The translations under genes and the position numbers were made by a program. From assembly GCF_037325665.1 (NCBI RefSeq), contig NC_090250.1:39469346-39533345 (forward strand): DNA of 64,000 nt. Reading direction: 5' to 3'. Under the pieces are notes generated by a model, which was not told the DNA's origin, searched no databases, and saw nothing but the letters and a program-made list of their open reading frames with translations. This stretch comes from Littorina saxatilis. Lineage: Eukaryota; Mollusca; Gastropoda; Littorinimorpha; Littorinidae. Each line of letters opens with the position of its first letter. Positions within the stretch are counted from its first letter, which is position 1. This document shows positions 26,126 through 37,614 of this stretch, piece by piece.

Positions 26126-26285
26126 TGTGACGGTATTCGGTACCTCTCGGGTCGTGTCGGTCGAACTCGGTCGGTCATGTGATGGGGCGCGCATGTGCAA
26201 CGGTGCCTCTCCGCCCACTACTCGCTTCGCTCTCTGGCATGCACGCGGGACACTGATTAGGCATGGCTTACCGCATCGACCTTGT
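26126..26285 (+). repeat. 3' LTR sequence of the gypsy element
   Basis: Starts TGTGACGG right after the polypurine tract and matches the first 160 bp of the 5' LTR with about three differences. It ends where TIR element E1 begins. Confidence 0.85.
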
Positions 26286-26297
26286 CCCAATAAACAT

Positions 26298-26607
26298 ACC
26301 AGAACTGGGCCACTGCTGGCTTTTTGCTGGCAAGTTTGGTAAAGCTGGCCATAAAAAACCAACACTGGGCCAATTATGGTTTGCCAACAAAGGCCCAGTT
26401 ATGGCTTGCCATCACTGGCCCATCTCTGGCATTCCAGTAATATTGTCGGCCAGTAAAATGCCTTAATTGGCCCACTGTTGGCACGCCATTGGTGGCCCAG
26501 TGCTTGTTTGCCAGCATTGGGCCATAGGTGGCGATTTGCTGGCAATTATAGGTGGGTTTTTGCTGGCACGCCAGCAGTGGGCCAATGCTGGATAATTGCT
26601 GGCAAGA
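26298..26607 (+). repeat. E1 left subterminal TGGC/GCCA array
   Basis: About 20 tggc or gcca words in 310 bp, often as ctgggcca or tttgctggcaa, in both orientations. Likely binding sites for a transposase (inference). Confidence 0.7.
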
Positions 26608-26655
26608 AGATCTGCGACAGCACAGCGGTATGACTTTCTCTCTTGGAGTGACGTA

Positions 26656-27031
26656 ATGTACAAACAAATGTCGAAATATCTTGACGTCACTCGTGATGAT
26701 GACGCATTGTCAACTAAATCCGGCCCGCGGTGGTTCTGCAGATGTCCGGTTATTTGTTTTGCATTCAACTTCAAGGAATTTCCAAAGCACCTTCTTCGAT
26801 TTCAGTACGCGTCCGATCTCCTCCGGCTAGAAGCAAGCGTGGTGAGTTTCACAAACAGTTGTGGGTGAGCAGGTCGTCGCAACGGCGTTAGATCTAGTAT
26901 CTTCTTGTTCTTTTCCTCCGTTGTCGGTCTTTTTTTCAACTTTCTTCTGCTGGACGTTTGAGTCAGTTCGCAAAATATAATAGACTTTAAGAAGTCGTCC
27001 TCTCTGTAAGAAAGAATCTGCGCGCGCACGC

Positions 27032-27089
<58 letters not shown>

Positions 27090-27141
27090 CCGCGCGCGCG
27101 GTTGTGTGTGTGTGTGTGTGTGTGTGCGCCCGCGCGCGCGG

Positions 27142-27197
<56 letters not shown>

Positions 27198-27567
27198 CTT
27201 TTTCCTTTCTTTGTGTGATTGAGTTTGTTTTGTCTCTGTCAAAAGAAAAGCACCATAGGCATTACCATAAGCTTACTTGTAACCAAACAAATTGCATCTT
27301 GTGAATGTTGACATTGAGTATGTGTCTATTCACTCCAGGACAAAGATTTGTGCAAGTGTCTGACTGCCCAACTGGATAAGATGCAGCTCGCCTGGGTCTC
27401 AGTTCCTGAGAGAAACGCAAGAGAGCTGTCCGAGACAACGTAAGCTTCGCAGGTTAGATCAAAATACATATTCCTGTTGACCCCTTACTTCTGCTTGGCA
27501 TTTTAGTCAGTTCAGAAAATATGATAGATTACAAGAAGTCGTCCTCTCTGTGAGAATGCCTCTGTGT

Positions 27568-27620
<53 letters not shown>

Positions 27621-27724
27621 TGTGTGTGTGCGCGTGTGTGTGTGTGAGCGCGCGCGCGTGCGTGCGTGCGTGTGCTGTTTGCTTGCATGCCTGCGTGTAT
27701 GCTTGCGTTTGTTTGGTTGTTTGG

Positions 27725-27798
<74 letters not shown>

Positions 27799-28001
27799 TA
27801 TGGAATAATGAATTAAAACCAACAAAACTCGTTTGCTTTCATGTTTCAAGAGGTGAACGGCAGGAGGACTTGAGAGTTTCAATGGCTTACCGTAGGCTTA
27901 CGACGTCAGGACAAAGAAAAGAAGCGTTATCTCAACGTTGCGGATGCGAACAGAGAAATGACAGAATCAAGACAATCCTACGGAGGTTTACTGGGAAGTG
28001 A
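26656..28001 (+). CDS. Predicted three-exon gene inside E1, unknown product
   Basis: Exon 1 26656-26841 (donor GTGAGT), exon 2 27339-27439 (acceptor cactccag, donor GTAAGC), exon 3 27851-28001 (acceptor tgtttcaag), stop TGA. Phases fit, giving about 145 residues. Parts read [16 protein letters not shown]..., [20 protein letters not shown] and [20 protein letters not shown], ending [16 protein letters not shown] lies at 28063-28068, 62 bases after the stop. The introns carry the TG microsatellites. The C-terminal half is basic and probably helical. I do not recognise the family. Exon 1 could instead start at an acceptor near 26804 (cgatttcag), in which case the true 5' exon is elsewhere. It may be a captured host gene or an element protein (inference). 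Confidence 0.45.
27013..27197 (+). repeat. TG microsatellite with CG blocks
   Basis: TG repeats broken by two identical cgcccgcgcgcgcggt blocks; intron 1 of the predicted E1 gene. Confidence 0.9.
27563..27797 (+). repeat. TG microsatellite, interrupted
   Basis: Two long TG tracts separated by CG/TG and ttgcttgc-type sequence; intron 2 of the predicted E1 gene. Confidence 0.9.
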
Positions 28002-28559
28002 ACAAGAAACATTCCTGCCTTTGGTCATCATGTCTCGAGTGTGAAATTTAGAACGCTGTACAAATAAAATAAAACAGTGAGCAACTGAAAACAAAGCGTA
28101 CGTTTCTGTAATGTTTCGGTAATGAGTCGTTGCTGTTTGGAAGCTTTACATTTGTTTTGTTTTTAATATATATTACTGTATTGTTGTTGTGCCCGCTATA
28201 ACTGCGTTGATGACGATATTCTGTCAAAACCACTGCCTTTACTTGCCAGATAAGTTACACGACAAATGTGATTAGCATTTCAATTGCATTTTACTGATGA
28301 ATTTGATAATTACGCATATGCATATTGCTAATGTACAGCTTGACAGCATTGCCCTTTGCTTTATTTGCGCACGTCTTGCCGCCAGCATGGGTTGAAAAGT
28401 CCATTGATGTGCTGTGTTTTGTTATTGTTATTACATTCACAGTAAAAAATGACAAAACAAAGCATATTTATAGACTTCTAACAACCATCTATGGGCTAAC
28501 AAGACTGTGCAGATCGAGTACATGAATAGAGCCGTCATTCTATCCGAATCAGTGGTATT

Positions 28560-29160
28560 GGTATATTTCCTGCAACTTATTGGCATTTTGCTGGCAATGG
28601 TAAAGACAGAAATATGGCATTTTGCCGGGCCACAACTGGCCCGGTAATTTCAGCAGGTAAAGGGCCATTAACGGAAAATATATGGAAAAAAGTTTTTTTA
28701 TATGGAACTAAAAACCTGCAAAATGCTGGCAAAATGCTGGCGAAATGCTGGCAAAATGCTGGGTTTTTGATGGCAAGCCATCAATAAGCCATCAAATAAA
28801 TGATGGGTTTTTGCTGGCAAAATTCTGGCAAAATTCTGGCAAAATGATGGCAAGCCATCAAAAAGCCATCAAATAAATGATGGGTTTTTGCTGGCAAAAT
28901 TCTGGCAAAATGATGGCAAAATGATGGCAAGCCATCAAAAAGCCATCAAATAAATGATGGGTTTTTGCTGGCAAATTGCTGGCAAATTGCTGGAAAAATG
29001 ATGGCAAGCCATCAAAAAGCCAGCAAATAAATGATGGGTTTTTGCTGGCAAAGTGCTGGCTTGCCAGTGATGGCCCATCAATTTGCCAATGTGCATACGG
29101 GTAATATGCCAGCATTGGGCCATAGGTGGGCCTTTGATGGCAGTAGTTCTGGCAACTGGC
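28560..29160 (+). repeat. E1 right subterminal array with 78-bp tandem units
   Basis: Units start gatgggtttttgctggcaaa at 28801, 28879, 28957 and 29035 and each contains atggcaagccatcaaaaagc, a short inverted motif. The zone from 28720 has shorter aaaatgctggc repeats. Confidence 0.8.
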
Positions 29161-29210
29161 ATTGCCATCAAAACGCCAGCAGTGGCCCAGTTCTGGCATG
29201 TTTATTGGGC

Positions 29211-29640
29211 TGGTGCATTCTGAGGATGATCATTACCAGTTTCAGGCAGCAGATTTTGTCACTGATTAATACCCCAACAACTGAAACTCAATGTAAAATA
29301 AAGAAATGCACACCTCATTCAATATTTTTATTTTTTGGCTGGGGGGGGGGGGGGGGTCCGGAAACCCTAGAATCCCCCCCCCCCCCCCCCTCGTTGTGGG
29401 GGTCAGGGGGCGAAGTCCCCTGAAGCTGATGGGTAGATCATATTCTGAGATAGGAAAATGGTCGTTCCTTGCATGAAACGGCATAAAATAAGCAATAATA
29501 AAAAAAAAATTAAATAAGTAAGGTACATGTTTAGGGTAGGGGGGGGGGGGGGGGGTTGCGCAACCCCCATAACCCCCCCGGTAGTCCGGCCCTGCACTAC
29601 TCTCCGTCTCTGAATAGTCGAACTCCCGTGCGAGGAAGCG
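29211..29640. other. G/C runs and a hAT-like right end
   Basis: G/C-runs lie at 29340-29390 and 29539-29578. The end tccggccctg at 29585-29595 matches the right terminus of the MITE at 10275-10446; the matching left terminus was not found. No gene. Confidence 0.45.
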
Positions 29641-30430
29641 GGAGGATGTTATCGAATGACCCTAGCGCATGCGCAAAGGAAGGAATTCCTCGTTATAAAA
29701 ATAGATTGACTGGTGACCTTGCTTTACGCGGCAACTTGAAAGTCGGCAGTCTGGTCGTCACCCGTGCATACCGACTGAGCGCCTGCGGTAGGTGGCGACT
29801 TTCAAGTCATGACTTCGCTGAAGTCGGCGTGTACTTTACACGGCACTCATGCATAAGAGACTCAGAGCCAAGTAAGCTTTGTTTGTTTTTATCAATTTAT
29901 GATCTGCTGACTTCAAATTGTTTTCCTACATCAGTGTATAAGAAATTTAAAATGAATCGGCAGCCCAAAACGGATGCATAGGAAGGGTCACGAAACAAAT
30001 GCAAGATTTTAGAAAACAAACAAACAAGATCTAGACATATGTCGACAAGCCGCGTGCATTCAATCAACCGACTCTTGAATCGAGAAGATTAAGGAGGTTA
30101 CTTGATACAGATAGTGATGCAGTTTTCAAGACATCGATAAAGCTCATGCTGAATCATTTTTTTTTATTCCCAGAAATGAACCATTGAATTGATGCAACAA
30201 CAAAAATAGCACTAGATTTCTACAATTTTGATTTTGCATGGAACACTCCAAAATAATTTCCGGGGACCATCTCCCGCACCCCTAAGTTTTTTTCAATTTC
30301 AGGAGTTATTTCCCTCATGTATTTTCATGCTTAAATGCTGTGAGTGTGATGCATGTGTAATCTGATAACAAGATCATTGATGCTAATTCTATTGCTAATG
30401 TATGTGTATTTGATTTTGTATTTTACAGAA

Positions 30431-30791
30431 GCAGCCATTCCTTTGCCCTCCGCATCTAGTGAGAGCTTTATAGGACCAGGGCCAGATCTTGCCTTTGCAA
30501 AGAGGGACACGACTAGTCTACATGTGAGGGTATTGTTATTGGAACACAGACTACCTCAAGTTGGCAGAGCTGCAGATGACAATTACATAACAGGCCTCTG
30601 TGATTAATCGTCTGACTGAAGATGTTTCTGGCTTGAAGAAAGACAACATGAAGGTGAAGGAGAACATACGCTCTTTTTCTGTTGATTCTCTACTGAAAAA
30701 TGACACTGCAGTATGGTTTTACACATATGGTGATCTTTCGGTATGCATGTACCTACTTCGTAAAAAAGGCAGGTCTACATTACTGGGTTGA
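30431..30791 (+). pseudogene. Coiled-coil plus DDE-transposase N-terminal-like fragment
   Basis: After a 3' splice-like site (ttttacag, ending 30430) the frame runs to TAA near 30604 (...SLHVRVLLLEHRLPQVGRAA). A second frame from about 30600 continues LTEDVSGLKKDNMKVKENIR then FSVDSLLKNDTAVWFYTYGD. A coiled coil followed by an FSx-FYTG-like block resembles the N-terminal region of DDE_Tnp_4/Harbinger-type transposases or THAP-type relatives (weak pattern match). The two frames imply a frameshift near 30600. AATAAA occurs at 30881-30886. A possible upstream exon ends at the donor near 29870 (gagccaagtaagc). Catalytic region absent. Confidence 0.35.
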
Positions 30792-30899
30792 TGAGCTGCC
30801 AAAGGCCACATCACTCCAAAGAGCAAGAAGCTTATTTTGTCATGTAATGGTTTATATAATTTACTCTGGTACTGTATAGAATAAAGGGCCCATTATCAA

Positions 30900-31530
30900 T
30901 CAAATCTCTGGTCTGGTCTGAGTTTGTTTCATAAATGATTGTATGTGAGCTTACGAACATAACGATTCCCACTTTAAATAAATGCGATCAAGATAATTAG
31001 GTAGACAACATGTCAAGAGACGTTTATTCCTTATTTCTTGTTATAATTGAAGGATATTATTATTATGCAATATACTGCTTTGTTTTTTAAAATGGCTTCA
31101 AATTGTCTCCCTTGTACCGACACTTTAATACACAATTTGTGCATTCACTTGAGTTATTTCTTAAAGAAAATTACCCCCCAAAATTATCCCCGAGTACGCA
31201 GTACTAGGGTCCTGCAGACTTTAATTGTGTGTCTGTCTGTCTATCTGTCTGTTTGTCTCGACTTAACAGCTTATTGCTGGGAAACTACTGGGCGCAGTTC
31301 GTTCAAAAGTTGATACACTAACTTGATAATAGGTCCGATTGATCGTATTAAAACTTCATAATGTTACCTGGGACCTAAATGCGAAATATTCCACAAAAAC
31401 GACTCTTAACGGGGGGAGGTTTGGCGGTGGGAGTACAACTGCCGTGCAGCTAATGGAACAGCCAGCTAGCTGGTGCGAATTAACCATATCCACATATCGA
31501 GGCTCTGGGAGTTACTTCCCTTGTTTTAGG
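30900..31530. repeat. Dispersed repeat C fragment and TCTG repeat
   Basis: Bases 31351-31435 match 270-340 (repeat C). A short gtctgtctgtctatctgtct tract lies near 31233. No gene. Confidence 0.55.
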
Positions 31531-33190
31531 AAGCAAACACACACTGAAACTGCTTTGTTGAAAATTGTGAACGACCTTCTGATGGCTCTCAATAACGGTA
31601 AAGTGTCTGTTCTCACGCTTCTCGATTTGTCCGCTGCGTTCGACACCATTGACCACTCAATTATGACAGCCCGCCTTGAGGCAACTTTTGGCATCACAGG
31701 TTCTGCACTGTCCTGGTTTGAGTCCTATCTCTCGGACAGGATTCAAACAGTCGTGATAAACGGCATCGATCAGAATCCACAGTCCTTCAGTTCGGTGTTC
31801 CTCAGGGATCCGTGTTGGGTCCAGTTCTTTTTGTTTTGTACATGAACCCCCTCTTTAACCTCGTCAAACAGTATCCTATCGATCACCACGCCTTTGCAGA
31901 CGACAACCAGTTGTACAAAGACAGTGAGATTGATCAAATTGATACCACTGTGAGTGAAATGGAAGACTGTGTTGTTGCTGTAAAGGCGTGGATGACGGCT
32001 AACAAACTACAGCTAAACGACTCGAAAACTGAATCCATGCTTGTCAGGTCCCAGTACAGATCTTTCCCTGAAAATTCTTTGCCTTCTAGCATTCATGTCG
32101 GTGATAGCGACGTCAACTTTGTCTCTTCTGTGACTAATCTTGGCGTTACCTTCGACCACTTCCTCAACCTTTCCCAGCACGTCCAAAACATCCGCACAAT
32201 TGCGTACAGTAACGTAAGGAAAATCAGTTCTATCCGCCACTATCTTACCCCCCAAGCCGCTCAAACTCTAGCCTGTTCTCTAGTTCTATCCAGAATAGAC
32301 TATTGCAACAGCCTGTTCTATGGCTGTGATCAAAAACTTGTCGAGTCACTCCAAAAGGTACAAAACTCTGCCGCCAAATTGATATATCGTTCTAAGAAGT
32401 TTGATCATGTCACACCACTTCTTCGTTCCCTTCATTGGCTTCCCGTGTCCGCTCGTATCAGATACAAGCTTGCTTGTATCTGTTTCTCTGCCAAATTTGA
32501 AGATGGCCCTAAATACCTCAAGGAACTGCTCGTCACATATGACAATCCCTCTGACTACAACCTCCGCTCACGCGCTGACAGTCGCAAACTGGAAACTCTC
32601 GAGCGAAGCTTGCCTTCTTTTGGAAATCGCTCGTTTGCTTCTGCGGCTGCCATTGTCTGGAATTCTCTCCCTTCCTCCGTTCGCCATTCTGCTTCTAAGG
32701 ACTCTTTCCGCAGTTCCCTTAAAACGCACCTTTTTCGCGAATCCTTGTAAATTGTCCTTGCCATCTTTATAGACTGTTAGAGGTGAAGTTAGATTTGTTG
32801 TTTGAATGTGTCTTTTTTTGTATAGTTGCTTCAGCTTTGATTGAGCTATAGGGTTCTGTATGAAATTTGCATTTAGTCTTTCTTTTTCTTGCTGAGTGTA
32901 TGTACAGTCCAGAGAGGAGACGGACATGGTGTGAGCTTGTCCAGGGGGGTATATGAACATCTCAGTGGCAGGGGGATGGAAGCACTTGTTAATGAGTGGG
33001 AGTGTGTATGCGCGTGGTGTGCACGAGGATGTATGCACGTGAGTGATATTTGTAAATGTGTATTATTATAATATCATCTTTGTATTTATATTATTGAAAT
33101 TGTTATATCTCGATGTACAGCGCTAAGAGCATAGTTAAATTTGTGAAGCGGCGCTATATAAGCTATCTTTATTATTATTATTATTATTAA
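31530..33190 (+). mobile_element. Non-LTR retrotransposon, CR1/L2 group, 5'-truncated
   Basis: The reverse transcriptase begins within the fingers (TETALLKIVNDLLMALNNGK), with motif A DLSAAFDTIDH, motif B VPQGSVLGPVLF and catalytic FADDNQLY. It continues through the thumb (LACSLVLSRIDYCNSLFYG) to the typical C-terminus SFRSSLKTHLFRESL and a stop at 32750. A one-base loss near 31790-31793, just before the VPQGS motif, splits the frame in two. The 3' UTR ends GCGGCGCTATATAAGC plus a TTATTATTA tail (33150-33190). Same group as the copy at 3.7-5.5 kb, opposite strand. Endonuclease and ORF1 are missing. Confidence 0.9.
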
Positions 33191-33600
33191 ATGCTGCCTA
33201 ACAAGCGCTGTGCTTGGGGACAATGTAAAACGGATGATAGGTATCCTGAACGCTGTGTTGGCGTGAAAGATCTCGCACGACTTTGATTCAAGGCCTATTG
33301 CTAATTTTTTGATGGTTTGGTCTCAGTGTCACAAAAATATGACGATCTAATCAATCACTGATTTAAAAAATAAGTATGTTGCCCTATATCCATTGACATT
33401 CTTAGTGAAATAGATCTATTTGAAATAGTATTTCACTGCCCCGACCGGCGAACTTGTTGCCGGCTGTATTGAGCTTGTGTGTTCGTGTAGGCTTACTCAA
33501 AAAGTCAAAATCACAGTCGTCTCCGAAACAAGTAATAATTAGAGTTGGGGGAAAAACATTTCGTTTGTTCAGTTTTGTTTTGTTCTTGATAGTTTGTTTA
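33191..33600. other. No recognisable gene
   Basis: Sequence between the LINE tail and an AC microsatellite; nothing recognised. Confidence 0.4.
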
Positions 33601-33895
33601 TCACACACACACACACACACACATACATACATACATACACAAACACACGCGCGCACGCACACACATTGCATGTACGCGCACATACACACACCTACTGAGA
33701 TATGCCTAACATACACGCACGCTTGCAAACACACACATAATACGCAAACACAGTTTAATTTCCTCAATACAAGGCGAAAGGCACACACACACCACACACA
33801 AATAAACACAACACGCAGTCCCACACACACACACACACACAACCCTCACACACACAAATAAACCCACACACGCAGTCAACCCCCCCCCCCCCACA
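33601..33895 (+). repeat. AC/CATA microsatellite cluster and C-run
   Basis: Interrupted AC tracts with ATAC repeats and a C-run at 33880-33892. Open frames across it are low-complexity artefacts. Confidence 0.9.
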
Positions 33896-36380
33896 CTCAT
33901 AACTCATAACTCATAACATTTTATTGATCCAACAAAGGAAATTAAATTGGTCATCAGCACATATAGGTCATTAATTAATAATTATAAAAGAATAAGAGAA
34001 GAAAATTCATAAAACCCCTGATAACAAAAAAAATATCTAAAGTAATATATGTACAACTACAATACCCTTTTTACTTGCACACATGACACACCAACACACA
34101 TGCATACATACCTACATACATACCTACATACCTACATACATACATACAGGGATCGCGCTAGCTTTTTAAAAAACGCGTAAGTCATACGCAACGAAACGAA
34201 AAAAACGCGTCACGGACCAATATTTTTGCGTACTACGAAAACACGTACAGACACAAACAAAACACGCACGAAAGACTTAAAGACACTCCTTACCTAAATA
34301 CGGCGAGTTTTCCTGTCGAACTCCGCGCACGCCTGTCGAATAACACCCCTGCTGTCTCCAACCTTCGGGCCTTGCATGCTAATGAGCATGAGATTGTTTC
34401 CCGCTCTAATACGACTAGACACACTTTCCGCCTTTTGGAAGCGCGAGATGGGAGAGCAGCTAATGTCTGTTTCATTATCCGACAAGACATTATCTGGTAA
34501 TACCCTCGTTACGTTCGTTTGCGATACTTCGATGCAAAAAGAAACGGACTTTAGTTTTGACGCGCAGATTTCATGTGTGTCGTCACTTCTCGAGCCCTAT
34601 AGTCAGTTTCAGGATCGGGTGATTATTAAGTCAGAGCAAAAGCGCTGCGTGAAGACAAACACTGTACAAAACCCATTGTAGTTTCTTTGGTGAAGACAAG
34701 AAAAAGTTACAATATTTTTGCGTATGGCTTACGCGGCGCGGCGAAAAAAACGCGTCAGCGACTTTTAAAATGCGTCAAATACGCAAAAATCGTGCGTAAA
34801 CGCGATCCCTGACATACATACATACATACATACATACATTCCATGTTAAAGTGTAGTTAAGAACATCACAGTAAGTATATCATTGTTTGGATTAACAGAT
34901 AAGTTTTATGTAAATGATGATAACAACAATCCATAATTAACGCTATTGCACTACCAAAAGAAGAGACCAACCAAACACATAAAACCAATCCCAGTAATCA
35001 TCATCAGTTATCACAGGTATCACAGTAGATTAGCCATCAGGTAGTTAGACTCAATTGGGCAAAGTATAGTGTCAACACCATCACAACAGTGCTAAAGCTC
35101 ATTATCACAGCACTAGTTATGATCAAAGGTCAAACAGTCATCAAACCAAATTAAATCTATCATTAAGAGGTACATTTAAAAGGCATCACTGATAGTCTGT
35201 GGCCAGGACAATGGCTCGGTTGCTGTTAAAATATCTCACAGCTGCAGGAAGAAAAGAACGCCGAAAACGCTCCGTTCGACACCTAGGCATGAGAAACCGA
35301 GCGTTCCGTGTGATGCGGAGATCCATCAGTGTGTCGTGGAGGGGATGCCCTAGGTCGAGCAGAATAGCTCTGGACTTACTGGCAAGCCTTCTTTCAACAA
35401 GGACTTCAAGGGTGTCAAGGCTCTGGCCTACAGTAGAACTCGCTTTCTTTATCAGCCTGTTCAGCCTGCCAGTGTCCCTTGCAGTGGCATTCCCTCCCCA
35501 ACACACTGATGCAAACACCATCACACTGCACACCATACTCTGATAAAACATGTACAGCATCTTGTTACACACATGAAATGATCTCAGCTTGCGCAGGAAA
35601 AACAATCTTGACTGCGTCTTCTTAAAAACAGCATCAACATGATTAAACCAGCTTAGCTTGTTATCTAGAACTACACCTAAATACTTGTACTCGCTGACTA
35701 TCTCAATCGCATCACCTTTGATGACTACAGGATGGACAGTGTCTTTCTTTTTGCGAAAATCAAAAATCATTTCCTTCGTCTTGCTTGCGTTTAATACTAA
35801 AAAGTTGGAATCACACCAAGACACAAAATCATCAATACGTTCTCTATACAAGCTCTCATCACCATCAAGAATACAACCAACCACGGCAGAGTCGTCAGAA
35901 AATTTCTGAAGATGACATGACTCTCCTTGTACTTTAAAATCAGATGTATACAGGGTGAACAAAAAAGGTGACAAAACTGTTCCTTGTGGTGCTCCGGTGA
36001 AAGTGTTAATCATGTCAGATGTAAAAGTACCATTCCATCGTACAAACTGTGGTCTATCTACCAAATAATCCAGAATCCATTTCACTGTACTATGATGCAA
36101 AGACATGTTTTGTAACTTCTGAGCCAGAAGATGAGGCTGAATAGTCTGAAAGGCAGAAGAAAAATCAAAAAACATAACTCTAACACACGCAGAGCTCTTC
36201 TCCAGATGTGTGTACACAGAATGTAACATAAACAATAGTGCATCATCAACCCCTACTTTGGCCCTGTATGCAAACTGCAAAGAATCTTGAAAAGCAGCGA
36301 CTTGGACCTTCAAAACAGTCAACACCAGTCTTTCAAAAACTTTCATAATGTGAGAAGTGAGAGCTACAGGCCTCACACAC
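33896..36380 (-). mobile_element. Non-LTR retrotransposon, Rex1/Babar-like, 5'-truncated
   Basis: The minus-strand frame from about 36375 to stop 35186 reads VALTSHIMKVFERLVL, then VMFFDFSSAFQTIQP (motif A), GAPQGTVLSPFLFTLYTSDF (motif B) and FSDDSAVVG (motif C), then YKYLGVVLDNKLSWFNHVD. These are hallmarks of Rex1/Babar-type LINEs in the CR1 group. The ORF of about 400 residues is uninterrupted but lacks the endonuclease. The 3' UTR runs to about 33900 and ends ccaacaaaggaaattaaatt-type sequence (plus strand) with an (AACTCAT)n tail. A hAT-like element is inserted in the 3' UTR. The 5' edge is an AC microsatellite. Confidence 0.85.
34147..34813. mobile_element. hAT-like non-autonomous element inside the Rex1-like LINE
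   Basis: Begins CAGGGATCGCG at 34147 and ends CGCGATCCCTG at 34813: an 11-bp perfect inverted repeat with the CAGGG tip known for hAT. The subterminal zones are rich in acgcgt/acgcaa words (34150-34260 and 34730-34800). It lies in a CATA microsatellite, which hides any 8-bp target duplication. No transposase; 667 bp. Confidence 0.7.
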
Positions 36381-36449
36381 ACAAATAAACACACACACGC
36401 AGTCCACCCCCCCCCACACACACACACACAACCCTCTCTGACACACACA

Positions 36450-36662
36450 CCCGCCCAACCCCAGCGTCCAACTCAACTTTCACCAACAACCATACCCTAC
36501 TCTCACTGAGCGAGTTTTAGCGTCAACTAAGGTGACTCGAGTCGAACCGGAGGTCGCAAAAACTCGGTCCGGTACGACTGGAGTGACGTCACCGGTTAAC
36601 CAACTTTCAACCTTGCTTCCTGCGTAGGGTCTCTCCAGTTCCAAGATGGCTGCCAAGGCGAG
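36450..36662 (+). promoter_or_regulatory. Promoter-like region and possible first exon (MAAKAR)
   Basis: CpG-containing sequence with a full CRE (TGACGTCA, 36584-36591) precedes ccaagATGGCTGCC at 36645, a good Kozak/YY1-like start. The exon would read ATGGCTGCCAAGGCGAG and stop at a clear donor GTGAGA (36663). No second exon is identified in the window, so the gene is unproven. Confidence 0.35.
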
Positions 36663-36951
36663 GTGAGAAACTTCTGCAAATATTTTTTGACAAAGTTACG
36701 GATTGTGAGAAGACATTTGTTGTAAATCACTTAGCCTTTCAAAAATTAAGGATACTGGGTTGGATACTGTCTTGGTTTTAATGCATTTTATTTTAGCAGT
36801 GATGTTTATTTTGGGAAGAAATGAGGTCAACAGGAGTTTGGGTGCGATTTCGGCTCAAATGTACTTTAGCGCCCTGAACTTTTAGATTTTCACGCTCACT
36901 TCTTCATTGACGTTCGAATCGATAGTTCGATGTTTTGGCATTACATTCACA

Positions 36952-37349
36952 TCAACAATAAAACAGTACTGCTTGTTCATCATCGTCGTCCATCAACTCT
37001 CCACAACAGTAAATCCGTAACGCGCTTGTCGCCATCTTGTTGCAAGGGACGCGACTGGACACAACCCAACAGCGTTTCCGCGAAGAAAAAAACCAGACAT
37101 GCGCAGTGACCTTACCGTAGCTCAACCCTGTTCCTCGCGAAAACTCGCTCACTATCGCTCTCTCTGACTCTCTCTCACACACACACACACAAGCTCACGC
37201 AAGCACAGCCACACACACACACAGCACGCGCATACACACTGACACACATCACACACAGCACGCGCATATACACACACACTGACACACACACACACACCCA
37301 CACACACCTTTCGCAGTTCGCTCACAGTTCTCTTTTCCATCGTCGCCAT
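36952..37349 (-). promoter_or_regulatory. Two minus-strand AAGATGGCGAC start sites
   Basis: ATGs at 37349 and 37035 on the minus strand are both preceded by AAG in AAGATGGCGAC. The first could give MATMEKRTVSELRK followed by GTGTGTG as a donor; the second gives a 27-residue frame (MATSALRIYCCGEL...). With the plus-strand start at 36645 they form a cluster of YY1-like starts in 700 bp. Function unproven. Confidence 0.3.
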
Positions 37350-37399
37350 CTTCGAAGCTTGCTTCGCTTTTCAGGGGAGATAACCCGTTTATCACATTC

Positions 37400-37579
37400 G
37401 CTGCTGACTTGTGGGTCAAGGCTATCAGGTCCGCCTATGGCCAAAGTGATCCGGGATCGATTCCCGGCATGGGCGGTCTATATATATTTTTATTTTTTAA
37501 TTCTTGTTTACTATTGTTTATTATGAACGTTTTAATGTTTTATTTTACTCTAATAATTTTTTTTAATTGTGTAAAATAA

Positions 37580-37614
<35 letters not shown>

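Larger units (their letters stand above)
17693..26285 (+). mobile_element. Ty3/gypsy (Metaviridae) LTR retrotransposon, fossil
   Basis: Parts in order: 5' LTR (17693-17942), primer-binding region starting tggtggcagcggtggg, a gag-pol frame with gag, CCHC knuckles, protease, reverse transcriptase and RNase H, an inserted TIR element (20723-24614), an integrase region, a polypurine tract (aaggggggaga, ending 26125) and 3' LTR sequence (26126-26285). The LTRs differ at about 3 of 160 comparable bases, so the element is young. It looks broken, with about two major disruptions, the chief one being the nested insertion. On its right it abuts TIR element E1. It sits 24 bases downstream of the stop of the acidic-protein gene. 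Confidence 0.9.
26286..29210 (+). mobile_element. TIR element E1 (CCCAATAAAC ends, TGGC/GCCA arrays)
   Basis: Left end CCCAATAAACATACCAGAAC and right end complementary to CCCAATAAACATGCCAGAAC: a 35-bp inverted repeat with one mismatch. Left subterminal zone 26298-26607 and right zone 28560-29160 are packed with tggc/gcca words, including an exact 78-bp tandem period (starts at 28801, 28879, 28957, 29035). The core holds two TG microsatellites and a predicted three-exon gene with its own AATAAA. No transposase is visible. The left flank is LTR sequence and the right flank is not, so no target duplication can be read. The tips match E2 (49096-56831) and the right end of E3. Confidence 0.75.

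Noticed and set aside
34376-34681. 101-residue frame inside the hAT-like element
   Set aside because: No transposase motif; overlapping minus-strand frames of equal length exist.
37440-37480. tRNA gene at the T-arm-like block
   Set aside because: No D-arm, anticodon arm or acceptor pairing can be drawn.
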